Assembly (NCBI GenBank): GCA_950022655.1
Contig: OX465583.1
Location: 36,421,360 to 36,485,359 of the forward strand
Direction of reading: 5' to 3'
DNA from: Alentia gelatinosa
Taxonomy: Eukaryota; Annelida; Polychaeta; Phyllodocida; Polynoidae
Length of the DNA stretch: 64,000 nt
A program made the position numbers and the translations under genes. Of this stretch, positions 26,401-34,574 are shown in pieces. Under the pieces are notes generated by a model, which saw nothing but the letters and a program-made list of their open reading frames with translations, made no database searches and was not told the DNA's origin. The first letter of the stretch is position 1; every line of letters starts with the position of its first letter.

Positions 26401-27688
26401 TGTGACTGCAGTAAACCTTACACATTATATCATACACGTCGGAATCCTAGTGTAATTTTAATGTCCATTGATCACAGGCCTCAAGGCCATTCATTACGGA
26501 CAAATTCATTGGCAAGCAGATTCCTATTCCCTCTGTTTGTATTAGGCTAAACATATGTATCGAGAGTTAAAAAAATAGTTCCTACTGAAAGATGCAGCAG
26601 ACCCTATGATCTGACAATTCCTGTTTTATTTCATTCGTGAAATTGAGGAATAAATGCAACAAACAATAGTTTTGCGACCAAGCGTTTCTACAAACCTCTC
26701 GTGGTTGACGATGTAATACACCCACTATCGCTTATGTGTTACTGAGCGTCTCACTCTCGTGGTGTACGGCCACCTGGTGACAGAACCATCAATTGTCATG
26801 TGTAATCGCCTGCCATTTTCAGTAATGAAACTTCGGTAAAAATTTTCTAATTCTTTAAAACTAAACCTGGATCATGATATATACCTAATATGGCTAACAG
26901 ATAAGGCAGCCTACGGCTCTACGATTATGTAGATCAACTTCCCTGGATGTAACCTGCTTTTGCTACTTCCACTGTTTCTGAATGGTTTCTATTCGTATTT
27001 CCACAGGTGGGCTTATCAGTGGAAACTGCGGAACTTTCCTAAATTTAGATATACTCAGCCAGGGTCAGACGATTCAAACAGTGCTGTTGAACAGGAGGAG
27101 GATTTGTATTCAGAAATTGAGGCTGGCTCAGTGTATGCTTCCATTGGTAGCACAGATGGCCATAACGACATCAGTAACACAACCAATGAAGTTTCAGCAT
27201 CAATATCAATTCATCATCGAGACTCCCAATCCACCTCTAATCCTCCTGAAATCCCAAATAAAGATGGTGACACCTCCCGTGCTTCGGAAGCAGAGTCTGA
27301 ATTTCTCTCCGATTCAAGCGGAGGCTACAAGCCGGTGTCAATGTCAATTCATCATACGGACTCCGTGTCCATCTTAAAATCTACTGAAGTCTCGAGTATT
27401 GAAGTTGATGAGGCATTGTGTGTATCAAATGCAGAATCTAACTCGAACTCCTATTCGAGTGGAGGGTACGATCGGACTTATGGAATTGATGGTTCTATGG
27501 CTAAGTCTACTGAAGCCACATACAATAGTAGCGACACCTATAACGCAGCTACTGGAAGTCCAACAGTGGAACACAACCTATCGGATTCCAGCCAAGGATA
27601 CAATCAAACATATGAAGTCACAGCTCATGCAGCATCAGGTGATACTAACAATAGTAATTCTAACGCGTTGAGTTCTGCAGACCGATAA
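14364..27688 (+). CDS. gp130/Domeless-like class I cytokine receptor, 14 coding exons, 900 aa
   Basis: Spliced gene with exons 14364-14454, 15663-15932, 16695-16812, 17720-17934, 19375-19523, 21058-21202, 22704-22795, 23335-23566, 23793-23938, 24478-24634, 25149-25307, 25634-25798, 26159-26240 and 27007-27688. Every junction is GT-AG, every phase matches, and the total is 2703 nt (901 codons with stop). Seen: signal peptide (about 1-26), Ig domain (31-120, Cys51/Cys103, DAGFYSC), D2 (121-231) with LRCVSTNFESANCSF, D3 (232-330), three FN3 domains (330-438, 438-538, 539-647), one membrane helix (651-673) and a 227-residue cytoplasmic tail. Known: this order defines gp130/LIFR/G-CSFR-type receptors and resembles insect Domeless. 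Inferred: it is a plasma-membrane receptor for a helical cytokine that signals through an associated JAK. Odd: there is no WSXWS box and the CxW Trp is Phe. Orthology to one vertebrate receptor cannot be decided by eye. Splicing is predicted, not observed. Confidence 0.85.
14515..15225. mobile_element. MITE family A, copy 2, inverted and enlarged
   Basis: The left end (aaggcccggcgtcctcctac) and its next 110 bp match the reverse complement of the right half of the copy at 13486, and the right end (tatcgtagcaggtggac) matches its left half. The centre (about 14660-14995) is unrelated AT-rich DNA, so the copy carries an insertion or is a composite. It sits in receptor intron 1, 60 nt after the exon 1 donor. 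Confidence 0.7.
15663..15932 (+). CDS. Receptor exon 2: N-terminal Ig domain (D1)
   Basis: A phase 1-1 exon of 270 nt holds one complete Ig-like domain. Residues include LKLTC (Cys51, strand B) and WEDAGFYSC (Cys103, strand F), with extra cysteines at 56 and 84 that could form a second bridge. The acceptor has a pyrimidine tract (tcccttttacag) and the donor is GGAG|gtaggg. In the gp130 family D1 is the Ig domain that contributes a separate cytokine-binding face; that role here is inferred from position. Confidence 0.85.
16605..16655 (-). ncRNA. Hammerhead ribozyme-like motif
   Basis: Read on the - strand: CTGATGA (16646-16640), a stem II GGATT/AATCC, then GAAA (16622-16619) and CGTT. This is the conserved hammerhead core. 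Before it lies gttaac and after it GTTATC, which pair at five of six positions as stem I and extend outward. Stem III would be the tiny palindrome ACGT. Known: Penelope-like retroelements and related retrozymes carry minimal hammerheads with very short stem III in their repeats. Here it lies in receptor intron 2 on the opposite strand. No element proteins are nearby. Activity is not shown. Confidence 0.55.
16695..16812 (+). CDS. Receptor exon 3: first half of cytokine-binding domain D2
   Basis: Phase 1-2 exon. It encodes DPPVVEPLRCVSTNFESANC followed by SFC, giving C130-x9-C140, the class I cytokine-receptor D2 signature. The usual CxW aromatic is Phe142 here. NCS is a possible N-glycosylation site. 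The donor is TTCAG|gtaatg, and a MITE begins 11 nt beyond the exon end. Confidence 0.85.
16824..17032. mobile_element. Small MITE in receptor intron 3
   Basis: The ends GGGGGTGTTCCAC and GTGGAACACCCGC are inverted repeats about 205 bp apart. The inside is GC-rich for the locus. It begins 11 nt after the exon 3 end. Family unknown. Confidence 0.6.
17720..17934 (+). CDS. Receptor exon 4: second half of D2
   Basis: Phase 2-1 exon of 215 nt. The split codon AG|G joins exon 3 without a stop and continues as VGGRLHTCVNFIDACTC, then YVFNVTVQNQFG, the usual F-G strand pattern of a fibronectin-like domain. It is Cys-rich (168, 175, 177, 180 and later), so D2 may carry more disulfides than vertebrate receptors. 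The donor is AATGA|gtaaag. Confidence 0.8.
18768..18789. repeat. Perfect 22-bp GC-rich palindrome
   Basis: CCCGGCCCTGT followed by ACAGGGCCGGG. Wider flanks (ggccagtg at 18721, cactggc at 18792) are also inverted. It lies in receptor intron 4. Confidence 0.8.
19375..19523 (+). CDS. Receptor exon 5: first half of D3
   Basis: Phase 1-0 exon of 149 nt. It encodes RPDPVTSVQVRNITARSAVV then QWAAP and YHLEYWM, the canonical FN3 A-B-C strand pattern with the strand B Trp. NIT and NIS are possible N-glycosylation sites. The acceptor is tatttgcag and the donor AGGATG|gtatgt. Confidence 0.85.
21058..21202 (+). CDS. Receptor exon 6: second half of D3, WSXWS box absent
   Basis: Phase 0-1 exon of 145 nt, with LEELSPYMIYTVSVWC as the E-F strands. 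The stretch that should hold WSXWS (about residues 312-322) reads NTTHSSASITD, so neither Trp is present. A MITE begins 23 nt past the exon end. Domain assignment is by position and FN3 pattern. Confidence 0.8.
21226..21512. mobile_element. MITE family A, copy 3 (complete, about 287 bp)
   Basis: TTAGGCCCGGCGTCCACC at the left and its complement at the right, with an interior closely matching the copy at 13486 in the same orientation. It lies in receptor intron 6, starting 23 nt downstream of the exon 6 end. Flanks TTA/TAA do not give a clear duplication. Confidence 0.8.
22704..22795 (+). CDS. Receptor exon 7: first half of FN3 domain D4
   Basis: Short phase 1-0 exon of 92 nt. It encodes VPGGCPFVPEGSY and ends KRTVFVYWQ, the FN3 strand B with its Trp. 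The acceptor is ctgttaacag and the donor TGGCAG|gtatgt. It joins in frame to exon 8 so that YWQ-SLPES reads like a normal FN3 B-C loop. Confidence 0.8.
23335..23566 (+). CDS. Receptor exon 8: second half of D4
   Basis: Phase 0-1 exon of 232 nt. SLPESLNHGKLLGHHVWVT forms the FN3 C strand and NYSVKVTAYNAIGES is a textbook F-G strand. NYS is a possible glycosylation site. The acceptor cggccag is modest, with an alternative AG two bases on that would break the frame. Confidence 0.85.
23793..23938 (+). CDS. Receptor exon 9: first half of FN3 domain D5
   Basis: Phase 1-0 exon of 146 nt. It encodes VAKRFDIVEADDNGTHLIFF, then WSSLRDEDF and LLMECRVASQSSPICK, with the strand B Trp and a C strand. NGT is a possible glycosylation site. 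The acceptor is attatacag and the donor TGCAAG|gtaatc. Confidence 0.8.
24478..24634 (+). CDS. Receptor exon 10: second half of D5
   Basis: Phase 0-1 exon of 157 nt. It encodes DSTKLYIIPPEKREYTIRK and FYKMAANYDNGTSGLS, an FN3 E-F-G pattern. The acceptor is tctatcag and the donor GATGCAG|gtagcc. Confidence 0.8.
25149..25307 (+). CDS. Receptor exon 11: first half of FN3 domain D6
   Basis: Phase 1-1 exon of 159 nt. It encodes EVQKPDFNIEPLADSS and VLYHHVTWLTLPQDT. Unlike D3-D5, whose inner intron is phase 0, the intron inside D6 is phase 1. The acceptor is catgtaacag and the donor GACACAG|gttaga. Confidence 0.75.
25634..25798 (+). CDS. Receptor exon 12: second half of D6
   Basis: Phase 1-1 exon of 165 nt. 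It encodes VPLEDNISWGHQSYMIVD and YQVSLQAVGHRGPSLP, the FN3 F-G strands, followed by a short stalk VLYPHTVWKSIQT leading to the membrane. The acceptor is gtgaacag and the donor AAACAG|gtactt. Confidence 0.8.
26159..26240 (+). CDS. Receptor exon 13: transmembrane helix
   Basis: Phase 1-2 exon of 82 nt. It encodes DPKAIVSIVLFGIIFG then IILSTGIGLLLR, an uninterrupted hydrophobic run of about 23 residues (651-673) ending in a basic stop-transfer. A helix on its own short exon is usual in this family. The donor is TACG|gtgagt. Confidence 0.85.
27007..27688 (+). CDS. Receptor exon 14: whole cytoplasmic tail and stop
   Basis: The last coding exon (682 nt, phase 2 entry) encodes the 227-residue tail. 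It starts RWAYQWKLRNFPKFRYTQP, where an aromatic/Pro patch takes the place of a Box 1 JAK site; the match to W-P-x-P is weak. The tail is very rich in Ser, Asn, Asp and Tyr. Tyrosines include YSEI (708), YASI (717), YKPV (781), YDRT (828), YGID (832), YNSS, YNAA, YNQT (872) and YEVT (876). There is no YxxQ. Internal repeats are SISIHH/SMSIHH and three SSGGY/SSQGY copies. The frame ends at TAA 27686-27688. Confidence 0.85.
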
Positions 27689-28930
27689 GAAGATTTCCCC
27701 TATGAACTACCACAGCAATACAGTCATTCAAGGTCCATAATCCCATTTGAGATGGATGATGCAACACCGTAATGGCCTCGGCATGGAGCCTCAACTTGGT
27801 ATACAGACGATAGACAACAAAGACTGTCAACAGGAAGACATGCAGCCATATTAGTATTTCAGAACTAGTAATCGTGGGATATGATTTCCTCGATGAGCAA
27901 CTAAAGGCGGCAAAGAACGCCTTCGGGGGGTAGCACTGATTAAGATGAAGAACTATCTACAAGTTGTGATTGCTCTGACCAGTTTCTGTAGGCTTAGACG
28001 GTGTATTCCACCATAATAGGCCAGAATTCAAGTTCACCAGGCGTCTTCCAAATATACCTATATAGAGGCCTTCTTGATGCCGGTGCCCATATGCCAGCTG
28101 TATGGGTGCTGCCGGTGGACAAAAGGTAAAAGTTATTGTATCAGCTTTTAGCAGGTATTGGCCGTACAGCCATCGTACAGCCGTCGACGGTGAGAAAATA
28201 GCTTGTTCCACCACACAGGTTCTATCTATCTTCCTGACACGCATTAACACAGCGCCCATGCAGCGCCTGTTCTGCCTGAATTGGCCTGTCATGTATAATA
28301 CACCAATTACATGCTTGATTGTAAACAAATCATCATTCCTTCGTTGATCTCAGAGGACATCTTGAACAGCCACGAGTGAGTGAGTCTCTGCACACTGATT
28401 GCTCAGGGGCAAGGTTATTGGAGTATAGCTAAAGATCATAAGAAGACTGAAACCCACCACTCACTGCCTAGCGTTGTCACCAGTGGCGATCCTGGAGACA
28501 AGCATGCGAATGAGCGTTAATACAAACACGTAGCAACCTTTAGAATATGTTCATAAGATATATATGTAATTGCTGGTTTTATTTGGCGCTTCCAAAAATG
28601 CAACTACGTGGACCACTTTTACTACTTTCCTTACACCTGTCTGGAACCCGCGCTCATATTGAAGACAATGTGTCGTGGGTCTGTCATGAGTATATCCTAG
28701 TTGTATCATATGCTTTGCGATAATATGTAACCTGTTGAAGATGTCGCATAACACACACAGGTATTGCACTGTGGGAGAAAGATTGCGATGCAACTACATG
28801 TATGTTATATGTCGTAGATGTCGTAGTATAACTTATGATGCTATTGATACTAGTGCCGTGTGTGTATCCTGTTTGCGGTGTGGCACCACGTGTCTCGTAA
28901 ACAAGTAGCAAATAAACATCCGTCGTTGAC
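27689..28930 (+). other. Probable 3' untranslated region of the receptor
   Basis: No supported coding frame. The first AATAAA after the stop codon is at 28911-28916, about 1.2 kb downstream, and could be the polyadenylation signal. A small internal palindrome-like stretch (28090-28210) and several short open frames carry no family features. The end of the transcript is inferred. Confidence 0.35.
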
Positions 28931-28969
28931 GGGATAGCGCCGATGCAAAAAGAATATCAACAACAACAA

Positions 28970-29230
28970 CACCCACCAACATTAACATTCACACCCATCA
29001 GCCCCAACACCCACCAACGACAACATTGACACTCACCATCCCACATCCATCCATAACACCTACACCCACCAACCCACTCCTACCTACACCTACCAATACC
29101 TACAAACATCAACACCAACACCTATGCCCACCAACACCAAAACTTACACCTGGCAACATCAACACTTACCAACACCTCTACCCACCAACCCAAACACCTA
29201 CATCAACCAACACCCAGACCCATCAATAGC
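28970..29230. repeat. Second CA-rich degenerate array
   Basis: Same composition as 10100-10690, with similar segments (aacatcaacacttaccaaca, cctctaccc). It begins just after the candidate receptor polyadenylation signal. Confidence 0.75.
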
Positions 29231-31131
29231 ACCCATGAACCCATCGCTTAGGTATTCCTTTGAAGTCTCTTATATAAAAAACATGCAGTCTTTAACATTG
29301 AAGTCTATGGGCGATTACATTTTCGGCTATATTTCCGTTAATACTTGACCAATCTCGACCAAATTTTAGGCACATACTGATCAGGACGTGCCTTGTTTCT
29401 TTCCATACACAATTTTGAACGATTCCCCTTGCAGCTAAGAGCGACGATTTCAAATCATCGCTCTAAAAAGGATTTCACTGAGTGGCAGATTTTACAATAA
29501 TGAATCTTAGGATGTGCTTTGCTGTGGAAGTCTATTATGGTCAATGGTATTTTCCTGTCCGATAGATACATGCACAGATATATTTGATCAGCTTGGCATA
29601 TTTTATGACCGTGTTCCAGTCCTATATGGGAGTTGTATCAAAATTGCAAGGAATGATTATATAGTCCCACTATTGTTTATAACAACCCATTCATATATTA
29701 CCTTATATGACGTAATGTATAGTGCCATGGAGTTAAACCTCTATATAAATCTATCCTTGTAGTCCTACTATTAGCATGACAGCGGCAGGCTAGTATTTGA
29801 TGTAGATATTCACTAATTTAAAATATTAAACATTGTATTGAAAATTTAACACTATGATTTAACTTTATATGATATTATGAACAATTATGAAATACGGTTA
29901 GATTAGAAAGTTAATCTGTGATGGTGTCCTTATTTGCATGCTTAAACATCGAATTCGAATTGTACTTTAAATATGATCATAATTTTCTCCTTTTCTTGAA
30001 ATTTAATTTGTTTGGCTGGAGATCATTGGATCTTAGCACATGTTTTTTTAGATAGCCACACATGATAACAAAGTCATAACTTTCATTATATAGTCATATC
30101 ATTATTCTTCATACTAATATATTTAGCCTGCTTGTTCAAAGGCATTGACCCTTCTGTCAATAAACACTCAAGTACTGCGTTGCTGAACTCAGGTGTAAAC
30201 AGGCATGTAATTTGCCTTGTCCTTTTCTATGATAAATAAATGGTTTTTGTTTTAAAAAAAAGTCTATGGTGGCAGAGGGCGAACATACCCCATACTTCCC
30301 CAGCCAGGCACAGTACTGTATATCCGCCACCCCCTAACCTCTACCAACCAGTGTTCTGTGTCACCATCACGTCATCTGCCCGTTCTGTTCTCACGTGCAT
30401 GCACAACGCTGCCAAAGGCCCTGTCATACGCGGGCAGACTGTGGGCTTTTTACGGCTGTGCACCGCACTCTGTACCTGATAACAGGGGCCCATTCCTAAA
30501 ATCAAATTTGAGAAAGTCTTATAGAGATCTGATCCGAAATCTATAGTTCTGTTGCCGGGAATGGACGCAAATAAAGTGGGTATGAAGTTCAATCTATTAG
30601 GATTCAACCACGTATGTGAAGAATAACTCATCAGAGCATGCATAATCCAAAGTCCAGTCTCTTAGTGGAACAAATTCTCTAGACTAAATTTGGGTAACGG
30701 CCACAGATTTCTGTGTTAATGTTCCGCTGAGTGTGAGATGGTTGAACGTCATAGCGTGACGTCATGTCATACGTCTGACGTACGTGTGTGACCTTGAGGG
30801 ATTTTACAGATCCCCCGAGACTGCATACACTATATGCTATATAATCTGTAAATACAGGCACATAGTATAATAGATGCAAATTCTACGAGGCCAGTCATGG
30901 AGCAAATAATGGGATTCAGGTACTTATCATAGACACTATACCGCCTGATTTATTTGTAATTAATGCTTACGGTAGCCTAATTGGTAATTCGCTTGGGTTC
31001 CGTTTACAATTCTTTTCAATAAAGACGCCTACAGAAAATCTTATATAGGTACTCTCACAAAGACATGCCATGCTGCCTTCAGACATTCCTACATAAAATG
31101 ATGTCACGATGCCTTCAAATAGTCTAACAAT
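29231..31131. other. Intergenic, no gene seen
   Basis: AT-rich unique DNA except the 29439 palindrome. The GC-richer part at 30270-30500 has open frames on both strands with no recognisable domain. Confidence 0.5.
29439..29466. repeat. Near-perfect palindrome
   Basis: AGAGCGACGATTT and AATCATCGCTCT form a hairpin with one mismatch and a 2-nt centre. Function unknown. Confidence 0.6.
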
Positions 31132-31331
31132 AAAGGCCCATTTCCATTGGCCGACAAACAGTGTGTAGATTTTCTGCGTTCTCCTAATTGCCTATTTCCA
31201 TTGGCCATCACCGATATACAGTCAGAAATCACCGACGGACCTAGGCACTGCTGACCAGAAATGGAAATAGGCTATTAGGAGAACACAGAAAATCTGCACA
31301 CTGTTTGTCGGCCAATGGAAAAAGGCCTTAA
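31132..31331. mobile_element. Foldback MITE, 200 bp
   Basis: Arms of about 65 bp (aaaggcccatttccattggc and its complement ending aatggaaaaaggcctt) are nearly identical. The centre (caccgatatacagtcag, cactgctgacc) is echoed at about 8970-9045, marking a second, diverged family member there. Confidence 0.85.
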
Positions 31332-31741
31332 GATGTCAAGATACCTCCAGGTCCTCCTATAGAAAGATGCTATGATGGCAGCCTACAGGCATTTTTAGTG
31401 AAAGACGTCATAATACTTATAGGAACTTCCAAAGAAAAATAGTGTTCTTAGATACCCCAAGAAAGACAGGTAACCCATGTCGTTTGCTCTGATGCAAATA
31501 TGTCTAAAGGCTGGGATAAAGCCAAATCACCGTGACAATACATACACGATAGGATCTAGATACATGTACCCTTAATGTCAGTGAACAAACTTTGTACTCT
31601 TCAATGTAAATAGCTATTCTCTCCCTGATATTCCATGGGTTCACTAGCGTGATGCTTAGAAATTTTGTATAAATCCATTAATACAATTAAGTGAGGCGGA
31701 ACTCACCGGAGTTAGTTAATTAATGCACACAGCCTGTGCAG

Positions 31742-31744
<3 letters not shown>

Positions 31745-31808
<64 letters not shown>
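31745..31808. repeat. (AT)n microsatellite
   Basis: Uninterrupted alternation of about 32 units. The Tyr/Ile-rich open frame across it is an artefact. Confidence 0.95.
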
Positions 31809-31816
<8 letters not shown>

Positions 31817-32679
31817 AGGAAAGAACATCTGGGAGAGGCTTGGACGTTTTCAGATCTGATGGAAAATATAATGCCACAATCTATATTGAAATAACTTGTA
31901 AGTTGTCATTCAAAAGAAAAATATTTCAGGAGAGGGTCATGAGATACGGCTATTGCAGATATTCGAAAATCAATAGCTTTGGGCAAGTAGTAACAGACCA
32001 ACGTAGTTTAATGAATAATAGGTCCGCCCATCAATATGAAGCGTGAGAACGTGCCAGATTCCCTAACCATTTCCAAGAATCTTCAGGGGAACCCCAACAA
32101 TGATCTCATTGACCAAGACCATTGGACGGCCATTAATTGGTCTTAGTTTCGCTACTCAAGTAGAATTAAGGGGAAGAAGAAACATGGTGGGCCCGTGGGA
32201 ATTAATTGGGATGGTTCGCCTCTGCCACCTGTGACGCATATTTTGTCACTCTCATGTAGCAATTATATCCGCTCAACTACTAACTGAAGGTAGTTCTGCG
32301 CAGGTGCGTCTGGTTCATTTATACACTGTTTCGTTTCCCCTTTGCGCATCCCATGAGTGACACGATTTATTTCCATTTAAACGTGTGAAATGGAATTAAG
32401 ATATATTTTTAGTTGAATTGAGCAAATGCGTTTTTACTTCCACAATAGAATTGGACTGAGGTATTTTCCACATGTGGGAGGAGGGAGAAGGAGTATGGCA
32501 GAACGTGATGAATTCTATCATCCGTCAATTTGATACGAGTGATTTGAATAAATGTATTTCATTGAACAAAGTTCAGTCATTCCTTCTAGACCGTACAATA
32601 GTCGGTGAAGGCACAACCATTCGAGAAGGCAATCTTCCAGGGCGACAATATTCTAGGTGGGAATAGTCCCCAAGCTGAT

Positions 32680-32894
32680 TATCCTAGGAACAATCATACT
32701 AGGCCAATTATCTAGAAAGCAAGCATACTAGGGGCAATTTTCCTAGAAGCAATCGTACTAGGAGCAATTGTCCTAGGAGCAATCATAGAAGTTGCAATTG
32801 TCCTAGGAGTAATCATACTAGGTACAATTGTCCTAGGAGCAATCATACTAGGGACAATTGCTTTAGGAGGAATCGTACCAGGGGCGATCATGCT
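32680..32894. repeat. 30-bp minisatellite, about 7 copies
   Basis: Unit ctaggagcaatcatactagg plus ggcaattgtc, itself two diverged 15-bp halves. It would read as repeated LGAI/LGAIV in one frame, but copies contain breaks and there is no start or flanking gene. Confidence 0.85.
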
Positions 32895-33131
32895 ACGGTG
32901 CCAATCTTGTATATGGAAATGGTCTGAATTTCAAATGTCCTTGATCCCTCTTTAATAGAAGAGAATACTGAAGTGAGTTGGCAGGTCTACAAATGAGTGA
33001 TGTATATTAGACCTTGTCATGCACATACTTATTTTGACTTTCAATTACTTCCCCTAAAAGAAGGACCTACTCGTGCATAGCAGTACTCCGCCCTGGTGGA
33101 AGGCGTTGTAGACATCATCATACACTGGATG

Positions 33132-33157
33132 CCAGAGCTACACTACGTTAGCTCTGG
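33132..33157. repeat. 9-bp-arm hairpin
   Basis: ccagagcta and tagctctgg flank an 8-nt loop. No further structure seen. Confidence 0.5.
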
Positions 33158-34263
33158 TCGGGTTAAATCCGTGGACACCTTGACGTGGAGTAGCGGGAAC
33201 TATTTGTTACTCTCCTACCATTTCCTTTTTACTACCTCTTTTTCACTGTTTAGTTATAACCTCGAAGCTAAATTCCCATTTTGTTCTTTCCTTTCCTGTG
33301 TATTTTTTCAAACTTTAATGAACATATGTCTTGGTTTCTTTATCAAATTCTATATAGAACAAACGTATTTGGTTTGAGGCACACACAACAGACACCGTAT
33401 GTGATTTAACCCGACTAGCCCCTACATCGTCGCTCAGCGTAGACAGGGGTTCGTTGGCAATCTAACAACATCAGAATGCCTCACAAGGAGTTCAGTGAGG
33501 CGATGGGGTACCAGGCGTGGATGAGATGTCCATCTGCCGACATCCGCCAGTAACCCCCTCCCTCGTGCCTGTGATTGATAGGAGAAAGGTGGTTATTGAC
33601 TGTGTAAGGTTAGCGCGGTAGCACCCGCCCTCTGATGACTGGCACCTGGAGAGATGTTACCAGTGTTGTCATGAGTGACGTATCAGTTCTGCATGACTGA
33701 TCCACCTTTGTGAGTTAGTGATAATCTCTAAATTAAATCCTCATTCTCAATACTATATCTCCCTTCTACTAATACATATCCTAATTATTGCCCGATTGCA
33801 GATCTACTGTCACCTCCAGATAAGAGTTTTAAGAGTCTTTCAAAGAATGTGCTCAATATTCTGTGAAGGCTCGTATCACTCTAATTGGCTTTTACCTCTT
33901 TGGAGAAGGATTTAACAGACAAGCAGATTAAGAGACAGACAAAATTCCACTAGCCAGTATGAATAAAAACTAAATCAAAATGATCTAGATCCTGACAAAT
34001 ATATTTGAGGACTGAGAAAAAAATCCGCAACTTTGCCTCCTTACACTATTCCTCACACATGCTCCTCCACTGCCTATCCAACTTTGCTCAAACCTATTCT
34101 GCTTTCAAATATCCACGGAAAAGAAAGTTTATGGGCCTACACCATGTCATTATCAAATACAGACAATCTACTGCGTGTTTATAGCGATCAGCACAATTGT
34201 AAACAATAATAGACCACCCTCTCTAGTCAGCATGTGCGAGTCCTCGGTGTCATAAAGTATTGG

Positions 34264-34574
34264 TGACCTGGGACCTGTTTCAATAGTTCATGACGTGTCT
34301 GTGACACCATACAGACATTGAGGTTGTCTAGTTTCGTGACAACACAAGTAGACAGACCCCAAACATAAGAATTAGACAAATCTACACGTCATGGACCTGT
34401 TTCACTAGTTTCGTGACAAAAGTGTTAGATAGACATGAAAAGTGGCACCAACAGTGCAAGCAAGAACGAACAAAACAAAGTCTAATGTCTAGTTCTTATG
34501 AAACCGGACACACCATTTATACGCCATCTATGATCTAGACATGTCACAAAACTAGTGAAAGAGGTCCCAGGTCC
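34264..34574. mobile_element. Foldback MITE, about 310 bp, with a duplicated arm
   Basis: The outer arms tgacctgggacctgtttcaa and their complement (gtgaaagaggtcccaggtc) match over about 36 bp. A second copy of the left arm (ggacctgtttcactagtttc) lies inside at about 34394, so either left copy can pair with the right arm. Confidence 0.75.

Larger units (their letters stand above)
31810..34263. other. Intergenic, no gene seen
   Basis: Holds the 30-bp minisatellite and a small hairpin (33132). Remaining DNA is unique and without supported frames. Confidence 0.5.
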
